From contig JAFEKR010000005.1 of NCBI GenBank assembly GCA_019022495.1, forward strand, positions 3,100,001 through 3,164,000: 64,000 bases of DNA. The letters run 5' to 3'. The translations under genes and the position numbers were made by a program. This document shows, one piece after another, positions 10,440 through 22,404 of the stretch. The notes beneath the pieces are model-generated. The model worked only from the letters and a program-made list of their open reading frames with translations. It ran no database searches and was not told where the DNA came from. How positions within the stretch are numbered: the first letter of the stretch is position 1; each line of letters starts with the position of its first letter. Source of the DNA: Epichloe hybrida (taxonomy: Eukaryota > Ascomycota > Sordariomycetes > Hypocreales > Clavicipitaceae).

Positions 10440-13142
10440 TCAAAAACTAAAGAGTCCGCTCCTCCTCTTGCCAAACGGGTAGATGACAATGGCGCTCAGG
10501 AACAACCCCACCGCGATGCCAATGGCGATCTGAATCATGCTTGCCGCAACGTTGAACACGACGAGGTTCAAGGGCTCTCCCTGATTGAAACGCACGGTGC
10601 TTGTCCCGTTGACCACCACCGACGAGTTGGTCAACTGGTTCGCTGTGCTGAGTCCGCTCAAGAGACCCCCCGTCGAGGCCAGACCACCGGGGACTTGCGA
10701 GAAAATGGCTGGGATCAGAGTCGCTGCTGCGACGCCATGACGCAGTCTTGAATAGAGATTGGCCAGGATGCCGACCGACAGGGCGCCGAGCGTGTTGGCA
10801 ATCTGCGGGCTCGCCACGAATTTCTGGCTGCTGAAGAAGTTCACAACGTAGCCAGTGAAGGCAATGATGACCATGATGGGCATCTGCTGCCATTTCGCCT
10901 GGTACAGGATGGAAATGCACAGGACAAACGCAGGCACGAAGATGAAGCCGTAGAGGGACGCAATCGGGCTGGAGCAGGTTGTTGCCGACGTGGCGTTGCT
11001 GTCGAACAGGCCGTAGAGGGCGGCGCCGACAGTGATGCCGAAACCAAGGAGGAGGGAGTAGATGATGGCGTAGACGATGCGGATGGAGCCCGGGACGATG
11101 GCGCGGGACTGGAGCTCGAGCGCTGAGCATACTACAGAAGATCTTGGGGTCAGTATTGTGCGAGTCAGTCGTTCTTTTCCAGGGAAGAGAAAGGGGGAGG
11201 GGGGGAGATGGATTATCGCAAGAGTAAGAGGAGACTTACACACTGAGTATCCAGGAAGCAGCATCACGATGCCACCCTGCGCCAGTGCCGAAAAACAAAA
11301 CAGATCTCCACCATTGATGCTTCCAAATGCGCGGGCCAGAAAGCTCACGATAATCGTGGCCGTCACCTCAAAAACATTGCTGTACATGTTGGACTTGGGC
11401 GCCACGATCAGCTGCAGCAAGCCGACGAGACATCCGAAACAAAACACAAGAGGTAAGTCGATGAGCCGGGCGGAGAAAGAGAACGGCGCGCATGTTGCGC
11501 TGGTGAGGCCGAAGACGAGGACGCGGGTCCACGCGCTGAACTTGTCTCTAGAGCTCATGAGATCGTCGAGCAATCGTATGCCATCGTCTGTGCCAATTAC
11601 ATCGTGCATAACCTCTTTGTATATATGGTGCACATCTTTGAGTTTGCCCAAATCGATCCCTTGAGAGGTGCGGACGATGCGAACCTCGGTCGTATGAGTA
11701 GATCGGTCGTCAAAGGAGATGAGCATACAGCCGGGGAGATACAAGAACTGGCCATCAATCTCCAGCACGCGTGCTGTCATGCTGAGATATTCCTCCAATC
11801 GATGAGTTGGCGCACCGTAGAGCATGAGCGCTCGGCAGAGCTTGATGATGTATCCCTGGCGAGTCAGGGTCTCGGCGATATGGACAGTGATTCGAGCCTC
11901 TTCTTTGTGCCAGTAGGCACTTAGTCGGCCGTTGCTAGTTCGTCTTTTGTCGGCAGGTCGCTTTTTCCCGGGGCTTTTGGGTTCTCCGGACTGCTTGTTC
12001 GGGCTGGCAAGTCTGGTGGAGGCCTCGACGAGGTTGGCCAGTGTCTCTTGAGACCGATTCTGCTCATACCATTTTCTGCGGCCGTGAGTTGGCGTGACGG
12101 TGCCGGATTCTAGCCCGGGTGGTGTAAAGGCCCCGGCAGTGGAGGAGCTCCAGTTGCGATTATGGCTTGATCCGATCAGGCCGGGGCCGGTGGGCTTGTA
12201 GAGTTTCAAGAGTTGGGAGAGGACACTCCCTCGATAATGTTGCGGAGGGGGTACATTGTACACGCCGTCGTACAGCCCCCCATTCATGTCGCTCGGAGTT
12301 ACGTGTACAGCGCTGGCGACAGCCTCCTCATCTGCGGGTGGGTTGTTGGTTGCTTTCGATCCATGTCGTTGGGTATGAACTTGAACAAGACCATAAGCCT
12401 CCTCCTTCACCGCAGCCGCCTTATCCGACTCGTTCCCTGGCGTTTGTGTATGGCTGTCACCGGCATATTCGGTTCCGGGCTTTCCCTGTCCCAAATTTCG
12501 CAAAGGAATATTGGAATCGCTCGGAAGCATATCGCCGTCACTGTTGGCGGTTGTAGCAAAGGAATCCAATGACGCTCGAGATCCAGGCAGCGAGTCTCGA
12601 AGAACCCTCGCAGCAATCTGCTTAGCTCGCTCTTGAGCAGCTACAGCCGAAATAACCTTTTCCGTTTCCAATTCTAGCTCAGTGCTCAAGTCCTTGGCGG
12701 TAGTCACAGATCCAGAGGAGTTGGCCCGCAAGATCGATGGTCTCAGCTTAGGAGACGGTGTACTTTGTCGTTCTGGCACCTTGGCAGAAGGTTCAAGGTC
12801 GACTGCGACGAGTGGCTTTATTGTTGCGGCGTTGCTATTAAACCTGACACGACCCTTTTCTCTTTTGGCCGCCGCAGCAGCCGCAGCTGCTGCGCCTCTA
12901 ACAAAAGGTATAGGAGTGATAGATTCGCCCGCTGGAGGGGGGCTCCAACCAGGACTCGATCCAGAACTCGCAGATCCAGCAAATGGATATCCTTGGCCGG
13001 CATAGTTGGCGTCATCTGCGGATTCATATGGTGTGTGGTGATCTTGACGCTGATGAACATGATTATTTCGCATGTCTGGACCTGGTTCGTAGTCGGCGTC
13101 AGGTACAGGATCGTCCTGTGCTGATTTGGGCGGCGATGCCAT
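10440..13142 (-). CDS. Prm10/ThrE-like multispanning membrane protein (DUF1212)
   Basis: Two exons, 13142-11240 and 11131-10440, encode 864 residues. The intron (11132-11239, donor GTAAGT, acceptor TAG) is removed to join GYSV to LCSALELQ. The first ~370 residues are low-complexity, Ser/Pro rich and contain an alanine run, and are likely cytosolic and disordered. The next part (beginning near YWHKEEARITVHIAETLT) matches the N-terminal half of the threonine/serine exporter ThrE family, and about ten hydrophobic helices follow. The yeast relative Prm10 is pheromone-regulated and of unknown substrate; bacterial ThrE exports threonine and serine. The start at 13142 (MASPPKSAQ) is preferred because codons upstream in the same frame look like 5' leader. 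Transport activity is inferred from the family only. Confidence 0.88.
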   Translation of the reverse strand: MASPPKSAQDDPVPDADYEPGPDMRNNHVHQRQDHHTPYESADDANYAGQGYPFAGSASSGSSPGWSPPPAGESITPIPFVRGAAAAAAAAAKREKGRVRFNSNAATIKPLVAVDLEPSAKVPERQSTPSPKLRPSILRANSSGSVTTAKDLSTELELETEKVISAVAAQERAKQIAARVLRDSLPGSRASLDSFATTANSDGDMLPSDSNIPLRNLGQGKPGTEYAGDSHTQTPGNESDKAAAVKEEAYGLVQVHTQRHGSKATNNPPADEEAVASAVHVTPSDMNGGLYDGVYNVPPPQHYRGSVLSQLLKLYKPTGPGLIGSSHNRNWSSSTAGAFTPPGLESGTVTPTHGRRKWYEQNRSQETLANLVEASTRLASPNKQSGEPKSPGKKRPADKRRTSNGRLSAYWHKEEARITVHIAETLTRQGYIIKLCRALMLYGAPTHRLEEYLSMTARVLEIDGQFLYLPGCMLISFDDRSTHTTEVRIVRTSQGIDLGKLKDVHHIYKEVMHDVIGTDDGIRLLDDLMSSRDKFSAWTRVLVFGLTSATCAPFSFSARLIDLPLVFCFGCLVGLLQLIVAPKSNMYSNVFEVTATIIVSFLARAFGSINGGDLFCFSALAQGGIVMLLPGYSVCKSPLTLAIIHLPPSPFLFPGKERLTRTILTPRSSVVCSALELQSRAIVPGSIRIVYAIIYSLLLGFGITVGAALYGLFDSNATSATTCSSPIASLYGFIFVPAFVLCISILYQAKWQQMPIMVIIAFTGYVVNFFSSQKFVASPQIANTLGALSVGILANLYSRLRHGVAAATLIPAIFSQVPGGLASTGGLLSGLSTANQLTNSSVVVNGTSTVRFNQGEPLNLVVFNVAASMIQIAIGIAVGLFLSAIVIYPFGKRRSGLFSF

Positions 13143-15728
13143 CGGACGAATTTTCAGTGACTCGCCACTTATTAACCAGCTTGCCTCAATAAAGAGAACA
13201 AAGTGTGGATGCCGAGACGAATGACGCGTTTCTTTTTTGGAAGTGAGGGAGGAGAAAACAAGAGAAAGAGAGACACGGAGGGGGTGATCAGAATTGGGAG
13301 GATAGGTAGACAGACTGCTCAAGGATTATGTCTCAAAGAAGAACGAAGACGGCGTGGTAATGACTCCAAAGCTTTCAACTTTGAAGACTTCAGCCGGAAG
13401 GCTTCTGGCCACTTCAAGCGGAAAACAACCAACAATGGGCAAAAGCCTAACCTTGTCGGATCCAGGTCAGCCGAGTAACTTGCAGCATGAGGGAACGAGA
13501 AAGGACCGACCTGAGAGTCAAATTATATATGGTATGTATGTGGAAACAGCCGTCCCCAGATTGAATATCCTTTCCTTGGCTTAGACCCAGGCCCCTCTTG
13601 AATCTTGCGTATCCATCTCACGTCTCACGATGCCTGATCGCAGAGATATGTAATAGGGGCGAGGCTTATAGTCCATGGATCCCCGAGCCAAGTATACACG
13701 TACATAGTGTATGCACCGTATACTCTAGGTACGGCGCAATGTTGCCAACTTTAGCTCTCCCACGCTCGCCTTTAATTATGGAGTACGTGGGACTTGTTGG
13801 AAGAGCAATTTCTCGGCGCGGCGACAAAACCGCCCAACAGCAGAATTTGACGCCCAACCATCGCTTTCCCGTCGTATGTAGTTCTAGTACTTTCCAACAT
13901 GAGGTTAATCACGTTAATGTTCAGCTTTGACTCCTTCGCCTTACATTAGTACCGTTCGCACCTTTCGCGGTCAGTTGGAAATGTCCCAACCAGCCAAACA
14001 AAACCCCAACCAGGGCCAATAAGGGGACGAGCCCGAGTGAAGCAGGGGTAAACTCCACGGGAGCAGTGAGTAAAAGAAGTGGTAACAAGAAAAAAAATCC
14101 AACAAACAACTGGGGATGGACTTACAGCAAGCGCGTTCCATTCCAAGAAAAGTCTTCAGCAGAGTCAGGACTGGCCAGAAGGCGGTTTGTGCTTGGACAT
14201 GGTTTGAGGTGGTGATTGGGAAAAAGGGAAGAAAGCTAAACACGCACAATCTCGAGTCAATGTGGGCCCTGTACCACTTTTCCTCTTCATGTTTTTTTTC
14301 TATTTCCCTTTTTCCGACCACAACCCATGATCTGGGTGGGTCAAACTGCCACGACGACGCACGCGATGCAGGGGCCCTCGTTGCAACCCTGTCGTTCTGT
14401 GGCTTCCTCTGCTTGCTTGATGCCAACTGGGTGCGGCGACTTGACCTGATCTGACAAGCTTCGCTGAGGCGCCTGCAGGTCTGCAATCTGGGGACCAGTG
14501 GCGCTCCGTTGATCTTCTCTCGACAGGAAGCCATTTAATGTAGGCCACGGAAATCGCTGTTGACCGTTGCATCGTCTTGTCTGTACGGCGTATCGCTCGC
14601 GATCCTCAATATTGACGTCGACTCTACGGACCACCGCTCCGAGACCGGAGCCTTGGCGACCACTGCCCAACATACAACATTTCGCTTGACCACTACGTAC
14701 AATTTGCTTCTTCTTTCATCCCTCCGTACGAAGACACAGACACGCATAAATGCCCAGGATCCATGGCTAGCTACACTGGGCGAGCCACAAAAACCGGCAC
14801 TGTGTGTGCTAGTCTCGAACCAAACCCCCCGCTTGATCCCAGAGAGGAAACCATCATGCAAACATTACATCCGACCGCGGCGAGGTACTCCATCCAGTTT
14901 GCCCAGCATTGCAATAAACGGCCGTGCCTTGTTTGCTTTGGTGCTGGAGGGCGTCGTCTTGTGTTCGGCAGTGTTCGGCAGCGTAGGAAGGGAGACGAGA
15001 AGAGCTTCTATCCATGTGCTTGCGCAGATGCATTGTGTTTGTTACTCTCCCTGGTCCATGCTATCATTTGTTATAGTTCGCGACGAGGCCAAAACTTACA
15101 AGTCACTGACTGTAGTTGCATATGTAGGCCGCCTTCAGTCAGACTCAGGCCGCTCACATGAAAGAATAAAGCTTATACACGTTTTGCCGCAGGACATGCT
15201 CCGTCTAGTCCTTCCATCTCAGACTTCGATTGATATTCACGAAAGCCCGGAAGCAGTCGATGAACCGTGGACATGGGGTTGAAACGCGTCGCTATGTGTT
15301 GGGCATGATATCATAACTCGTGAAAACCGTTTGTTGTTTCCAAAACTTCTTGCAGGGCAGGAGCGGCCCGCCACCAGCTGCAGGATCTGTGCGCCCGATC
15401 CACTCTCCACTCGCGATCTCCGCTGTTATCGATAATCGATATCCCACGTGATCATGCTTATTACCAACTTTTTTTTTTTTTTGCGATAAGCCGCAGATAA
15501 CGGATTGTGGGCAATTCGCGGAAATTTTGTATAGCCTCAATTTTTGCTACTGAAGCGTGGTAGCAGGCATTCAATTTGTCGGATTCCGGGCTTGAAGCCG
15601 CAATTCTACTTCTAGCCTTCATTTGTAGCGACAAAATCTCTCCGGCGTGCTTACTGGCCTGCCTGTCTGCTTACATATATTCTACAACTTCCAAGCGCAA
15701 GCTCGCTGCTGCAACCCATAAAGCCATC
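13143..15728. other. Long intergenic region between divergent genes, no gene supported
   Basis: This 2.6-kb stretch separates the divergent Prm10-like gene and RPA135. It must contain both promoters. I see a CACGTG E-box at 15445-15450 and a 14-base T tract at 15469-15482, about 250-280 bp before the RPA135 start, and a palindromic TTATCGATAA near 15426. Several frames of 100-240 codons occur on both strands but show no domain or consistent codon use, so I do not call them. Confidence 0.55.
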
Positions 15729-18700
15729 ATGGCTCCATCGGCGACGAATACCAACTGGGATCATGAATATCATACCCTCCGTCGCCAGGATCTCTTCCAG
15801 AACCCTCCGAGAGACCATACCGCATATCCCGCTCTTCAGCTTGCCGTCGATCCGCACATTGAGTCTTTCAATGGTGTTATCCGAAACGATAAAAAGCCTG
15901 GACTTCTCGCGCACGGCCTGGTTGACATTGGAACCAAAATATTTCTCGATGGCGATGAACGAAGTGGCCCTGAAGGAAAGAATCGTCTACACATTCGAAT
16001 CAAAGATGTCAACCTGCAAAAGCCACAAGTCCCGCCGTCGAACAAGATGGCTCGAAATCAACAAATATTACCCGCAGAATGCAGAGAACGGCATGTTACG
16101 TATAGAGGAAAGCTTTCTGCCACATTTGAGTACAGTATCAATGGAGGCGATCCCGTTGAGTTTATTCGAGAAATGGGGCAGGTCCCCATCATGATTAAGG
16201 TAAGTTTTTGTTTTGTACAGGGAGTGAATGACACATCGAGAATACGTTAGACTAATCATAGAATTTTTTAGTCAAATCGATGTCATTTGGAGAACAACAC
16301 ACCTCAGCAATTGGTTCAGCTAAAAGAGGAATCAGAAGAGCTCGGTGGATACTTCATCGTCAACGGGATCGAGAAAATTATTAGACTGCTACAGGTCAAT
16401 AAGCGAAACTTTCCGATGGCTATTAACCGTCCTAGTTTCCAAAACCGTGGCGCTGGTTATACACCGTATGGTATTATTGTTCGATCTGTCCGACCCGACG
16501 AAACTTCGCAAACAAACGTCTTGCATTACTTGAGCGACGGTAATATCACATTCCGTTTCTCATGGCGCAAAAACGAGTACTTGATCCCGGTCATCATGAT
16601 CCTCAAGGCCCTGGTTGAGACCAACGACCGCGAGATTTTTGAAGGATTAGTGGGACCCATGGGCTCCAAGGCCGCGGAGAACACATTCTTGACGGATCGG
16701 ATTGAGGTTCTTCTGAGAACATTTAAGTCGTATGGACTTTACAGCAAGTCGGAAACCAGAGCCTACCTGGGCGAGAAATTCAGAGTGGTTTTGGGTGTCT
16801 CTGAGACCATGTCAGATTACGAAGTGGGCACCGAATTCTTGAGGAGAATTGTTCTGGTCCATCTGGGCAATGTCAACGTGACCGACGAGCAGGACAATGA
16901 CAAGTTTCGCATGGTCTTGTTCATGACGCGTAAGCTATATGCCCTGGCTGCCGGCGAGTGCGCAGTCGACAACCCGGATGCTATGCAGAACCAAGAAATC
17001 CTTCTCGGCGGTTTTTTGTATGGTCAAATTCTGAAGGAACGATTCGATGAATTCCTCAGCGTCGGGGTACGTGCGTCTTTGCGAGATTTCCTGCGACGAA
17101 ATGCTACAGCCTCGTTCACATCTGAGGAATTCAAAAAGGAGTTTCCCATCAACATCTTCAGGAAAGCCAATGAGAACATTGGAAATGCGCTCGAGTACTT
17201 CTTATCCACAGGAAACTTGCAAAGTCCCTCTGGATTGGATCTGCAACAAACAGCTGGGTTCACCGTTGTAGCGGAAAAGCTGAACTTTCTTCGGTTCATC
17301 AGTCACTTCCGCATGGTGCATCGTGGCGCCTTCTTCGCCCAGCTTAAGACCACGGCTGTCAGAAAGTTGCTTCCGGAGTCATGGGGGTTCATGTGTCCTG
17401 TCCACACTCCCGATGGATCGCCCTGTGGTCTTTTGAATCACTTGGCCCACAAGTGCAAGATCATGACGGACCATGTGGACGTGTCCAAGATTCCTGCGCT
17501 TGCAAGAGAGCTCGGAATTGTCGATACGTCTTCGGCGCTCACGGACGAAAACGTTGTGGTCATGCTTGACGGCAGAATTCTCGGTTGGTGCACACCCAAA
17601 GAGTCTTTAAGAATAGCAGACTGCCTTCGATACTGGAAGGTCGAGGGCACCCACGGAGTGCCGCTGCAACTCGAGATTGGCTATGTGCCTCCATCCCGCG
17701 CTGGTTCGTACCCAGGCATCTACATGTCATCGACGCCAGCCAGAATGGTCCGCCCAGTCAAGTATTTGCCGCTGCAGAAGGAAGACTACGTCGGCCCCTA
17801 CGAACAGCCATACATGTCCATTGCTGTGGTGCCTCAGGAGATCGAGTCTGGCGTGTCGACGCATGTCGAGCTCGCGCCCACCAACATGTTGTCCATCCTC
17901 GCCAACATGACTCCCTTCTCCGACTTCAACCAATCGCCCCGTAACATGTACCAATGTCAGATGGGTAAACAAACCATGGGCACGCCCGGAGCTGCCATCC
18001 GCTACCGAACAGACAACAAGTCGTACAGAATCCAGACAGGCCAGACGCCCATTGTTCGCGCCCCTCTCCACAACACCTATGGCTTCGACAACTTCCCCAA
18101 CGGCATGAACGCCGTCGTCGCCGTCATTTCCTACACAGGCTATGACATGGATGACGCCATGATTCTGAATAAGTCGGCTCATGAGCGAGGTTTCGGCCAT
18201 GGCACCGTCTACAAGACCAAGAAGATCTCCCTCAAGGACGACTCCCGCACTCGTGTAACCAAATCCGTCACCAAAGCCTTCGGCTTCGCTCCGCACAGCT
18301 ACGTCAGCGCCGACTACCAGAGCATGCTCGACGACGACGGGCTCCCGCACGTCGGTCGCCTCATCCAAGACGGCGACGTGATCTGCGCATGGCACACCGT
18401 CACACCAGACTACAACGGCAACCTCGTCAATCTCGACGGTGTAACGCACTACGAGAAATATAAAGACAGCGAAACGGGTTTTGTCGAAGAAGTCCGCCTT
18501 ATCGGCGCAGAATCCGGCAACGAGCCTCTGCAAACCATCTCGGTCAAGTTTCGCGTCCCACGAGGCCCTGTCATCGGTGACAAGTTTTCCTCTCGTCACG
18601 GGCAAAAGGGTGTCGCGTCCCAGAAATGGCCCGCCGTCGACCTGCCCTTCTCGGAGTCCGGCATCCAGCCCGACGTCATCATCAATCCGCACGCTTTCCC

Positions 18701-19496
18701 ATCCCGCATGACCATCGGCATGTTCGTCGAGTCCCTGGCTGGTAAAGCCGGCGCCCTCCACGGTGTCGCCCAGGATTCCACTCCCTTCAAATTCAATGAG
18801 GAGAACACCGCAGCAGATTACTTCGGCCATCAGCTCATGAAAGCGGGCTATTCCTACCACGGCAACGAGCCCATGTACTCGGGGGCCACAGGCGAGGAAC
18901 TCGGTGCAGACATCTACATCGGCGTCGTCTACTACCAACGACTGCGTCACATGGTCAGCGACAAGTACCAGGTGCGTACCACGGGACCCGTCGTCCCCAC
19001 AACCGGCCAACCCATCAAGGGTCGCAAACGCGGCGGTGGTATCCGTGTCGGAGAAATGGAGCGAGACGCCCTCCTCGCCCACGGAACCGCCTTCCTCCTC
19101 CAGGACAGACTTCTCAACTGCTCCGACTACACCAAGTCGTGGATCTGTCGACGCTGCGGATCCTTTCTCTCCGTCCAGCCGGTCGTGACGCAATTCGCTC
19201 TCGGCAAGAAACGGGCTCCCAGCACGGTGCGGTGCCGAAACTGCGCCACACGTCTCGACGAGACGGAGGGTATCGATCTTACCGAGATTCAAGGCGACAT
19301 CTGGGAAGACGGGCAGGGCAACTGCTGGGTCGGCGGTGATGAGACTACCCAGGTCGTTGTACCAGGTGCCCTGAAGTACCTTGACGTGGAACTGGCCGCC
19401 ATGGGCGTCAAGCTCAAATATAGAGTGAACAAGGCGGACGAGCCGAGAAAGGGTCCCATGCGGCCCATGGGCGCTCCGATCGCTACCAAGGCGTGA
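15729..19496 (+). CDS. RPA135: DNA-directed RNA polymerase I second-largest subunit (RPA135)
   Basis: Two exons, 15729-16199 and 16272-19496, encode 1231 residues, close to the ~1200 of yeast Rpa135. The 72-bp intron has donor GTAAGT and acceptor TTTTAG, joining IMIK to SNRCHLENNTPQQ. The protein is the beta-like core subunit of the nucleolar polymerase that transcribes rDNA. Visible Rpb2-family signatures are GYFIVNGIEK early in exon 2, GYDMDDAMILNKSAHERG near residues 780-798, the active-centre box GDKFSSRHGQKGV near 926, and a C-terminal zinc ribbon with CRRCG and CRNCA near 1116-1149. The short zinc ribbon and overall pattern fit Pol I rather than Pol II or III. A large open frame on the opposite strand (17727-19514) is a codon-bias shadow. 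Confidence 0.96.
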
Positions 19497-19782
19497 TTGA
19501 GAATCATAAAACATGACAGATAATGAGTGGAAGAGAGAAAACTGAGCATGTTTAGCAACTATTAGCTCTACGCTAATATAGGCCTAGCAACGGCTTGCCC
19601 TACCCAAGGATGTAGTCAAGAGGGTAGACACCAAGGGCGGTAACTAGGGTAGCGCAACTATCTAGGGCGCGCGTGGTGTTATGGACATTCTAATCGATCT
19701 CTTGTATTTAGGAAGCATTGCTAGCTTGGCATACCCTGATTTACGCAGAAAAAGTCATATCAGGCATGGGACATGACTAACA

Positions 19783-20131
19783 TGCAGGCCGCTCTGGTCC
19801 TCAGCTAAGAGGGAAGGGGCAAATTTGGAAAGAGTCCCGAGCGCTGAAGCTAGAAAAAGACTCCCTACCTATGTAGCAAGAATAGAGAGGCTTCGCGAGC
19901 AGGTACCAGGACTTGGCAGGAACGGAGCAGCCATCAATCAGGCTGAGCTATCGAGATGCGGGGTTTGGGAAGTCCTCGAATGCAGGCGGTAATATACGGA
20001 GCTCCTTCTGTATATAAAAGGATCACTTTCGAGACCGGGAAACGATCATGATGAAGAATGTGCATTACAGGGCGTCATTTGGGAGGCATCAAGTATCACT
20101 GCATTGCATTTATTGAACCAGTTCACGTGAA
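19783..20131 (+). pseudogene. Degenerate coding relic of unknown family
   Basis: Between the convergent 3' ends of RPA135 and the trehalase gene, one plus-strand frame runs about 115 codons with a single TAA (19990-19992). It reads with the texture of real protein, for example RLREQVPGLGRNGAAINQ, ELSRCGVWEVLECRR and GNDHDEECALQGVIWEA. The stop could have arisen from CAA by a C-to-T change. I do not recognise the family. It could be the C-terminal end of a transposon-borne protein or of a decayed gene. The rest of the intergenic interval (19497-20297) shows nothing else. Confidence 0.45.
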
Positions 20132-20297
20132 AATTGAGAAGAGAGAGACTTTTCCAAACACGTGTTGGTAAATTAAGCCCATTACGTCGTCGCATTGGTG
20201 TGTATAGGTTTCATGTACATCATATCCTACATTGTGTACTCATTTGCGCGTTTTTATGTTTTACAAGGGCTCCCACTTGTTGCTCGCACTTTTTTCT

Positions 20298-22404
20298 TCA
20301 CTTCCTGCTGCCAAATCTCTTGATTCTTCGGGCATCTCCTGGCGTCAACTCGACTGCGCTGATGCTTCTCTTGGCGCCGCGCGTTTTGGCTGCCTTGATG
20401 TCTCCGCAGTCGGGTCTCTTCAAGTCGTTGCCAAACACGTCCGCTGCCCAGATGAGCACACCATTTGTCCAGCCAAAGCCCTCGACGACCTCGTATTCGC
20501 CACCGCCACCAGCTTGGTTGGTCGAATTATCACTGTACTTTTCAAACATGATGCCCTTATCCTTGTCCCTTAGGCCCTGCAGCTTGGGTGTCTCCGAGGT
20601 GGACCCTCCTGTGGCGTACCATGTGCAAAAGGTAGAGTCCAGATATCGCTGGCCTATAGTGAGAGCCATCTTTCGTACAGCTTTATACGAAGGGTCATCC
20701 TCGCCAAAAGTAGCAGGGGTGTTGAGAAGACCTACCATGAGAATGTGCATCAGAGGCGGCCACACATTAGGTTGGTCCCACTGCTCTTTAGCCTTTACGT
20801 TGGTTGCAGGAATTCCACCTTGGCGGACCTTGAGATAATCGGCAACACGAGCATAAATGGCCTTGATGGCATGCGGGTTGTTCCTCAGATACACTGGAGC
20901 TGCTCCTTGCCAGAAGGGATAAAATTGACCGATGTTGAAGGCAATTTGCTGGCCCGGAGGGGCCGTCTTGTCGTCAGAGGCGGTAGCATCATCGTCACTG
21001 ATGGTGTAGATGTTCTGCGACGAGGAGGTCAGGTTGTAGTCAAAGTAGCTGAAGATTGTCTCGTTCCACATGAGAGAGTGCATAGCTTCGCTGCGAGCGT
21101 CCGCCTTTTTCTTCCAGAGACTGGCCGCCTTCGAGTTGCCTGTCGCATTGAAGAAATGCGCAATGGCAAGCTCATTGCCGTAGAGAATAGAATTCAAGCA
21201 CACGGGTACAATATTTCTTGCATCGTTGCTGCGAGTAGGAAAATAGACATCACGAGCAGAGTCCGAGGGGTTGGCAAGCCAACGGGAGCTAAAGTCCCAG
21301 CCATTCTCAGCATTGGTAGCCAGGTTGGAGTATAGCTCCATGCGCTGAGAGTCGTTGAGCTTTTGGGTTTCAGGATAGATGATACCCGATTTGGCATAGT
21401 ATGACGCATTAGTGGCCGTTTCGTAGTCTTCTCGGTAAGATTCTGGCCGAGGCTGTGTATTGGTCACTATATATCGGTTGAGGTTGTATGTTTTGCCGCC
21501 AGACTCAACTTCAATGGTTCTGTTGACCATCCAGAATTCGTGCTCCTTGACCAACAGCGGCAACGCGCGTTCTAGAATACTGGTATCCTTGGTGTGCTCA
21601 GTGTACAGCTTCACCATTTGTGACAGCATGGGCGGCTGCGATCTATTCAGATAGTAGATTCTTGCTCCATTGGGCACAAACCCAAACTGTTCCACGAAAT
21701 CGAGAAAGTTTTCAATGGTGTTTTTAGCGATTTCTGTAAACGAGCCCTTTGTTCGCAAAAGACCCTCCAAGATCCAATACGAATCCCAATAATAAGGCTC
21801 TCGGAAGCGGCCGCCAGCAACAACGAAAGTTCGATTGACGGGAATAAAACTAGTAGGACACTCGGTGCAGCTGGGGTTGGAGCCGCGGTAGGAGCGGGTC
21901 AAATCTGGCCAAATGTCAATGACTTTGCTAACAAACTCTCTGATGACAGCGTCATCAAGTTTTTTGAGGAATTGGGGATCGGTGGTGAGGTTTCGTTTGG
22001 GGACTTCCTGCAATTCTTGGCCCGCATCGGCAAAGTAGGTAGACAAGAAGTCTTGCAGGGCCGTGCTATTTTTGAGGGGCTTTTCCAGCTTCTTAAACGC
22101 TTCCCGAATGTCTTCCAAGGGTTTAACAGCAGGCCTGTGGCGAAGAGATTAAACACGGTTGGTGTAGATGAATTTCCCAAGTGGATAGGGAAGTAACTAG
22201 ATTGCGTTTCACCTTCACTTACATGTCGACGAATGTCTTGGAGTCGGAGAATGGCCGGGCGAGCTCGACTTCCTTGAGAATATCTCCATGACAATAGATT
22301 GGCGAATCACAAGGTGCTACTACCGATCCGTTTGAGTACAAGGCATTGGCGACTGGAACGGTGGCAGCCAGCACTGCGGCCACGAATCGGCATACATTGG
22401 TCAT
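20298..22404 (-). CDS. Secreted alpha,alpha-trehalase, GH37, animal-type
   Basis: Two exons, 22404-22223 and 22134-20298, encode 672 residues. The intron (22135-22222, donor GTAAGT, acceptor CACAG) joins KTFVDM to PAVKPLED. Residues 1-20 form a signal peptide (basic start, VAAVLAAT core, cut after ANA), so the enzyme should be secreted and hydrolyse external trehalose to glucose. Both GH37 signatures are present: GGRFREPYYWDSYW at about 168-181 and QWDQPNVWPP at about 512-521. ENGWDFSSRW near 337-346 carries the acid Asp, and FEKY near the C-terminus carries the base Glu. The motifs resemble animal and insect trehalases more than the yeast cytosolic neutral enzyme, and I see no calcium-binding N-terminal domain. 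An in-frame ATG at 22425 is an alternative start. A basic tail ends the protein. Confidence 0.93.

Noticed and set aside
13971..14534. A 187-codon minus-strand frame in the region before RPA135
   Set aside because: No domain, no codon bias and mixed low-complexity composition; probably chance.
14560..15282. A 240-codon plus-strand frame upstream of RPA135
   Set aside because: No recognisable motif and atypical composition; no conserved splice or start context.
17727..19514. A 595-codon open frame antisense to RPA135
   Set aside because: It exactly shadows the GC-rich codon pattern of RPA135, has no recognisable domain, and the plus strand is a certain gene.
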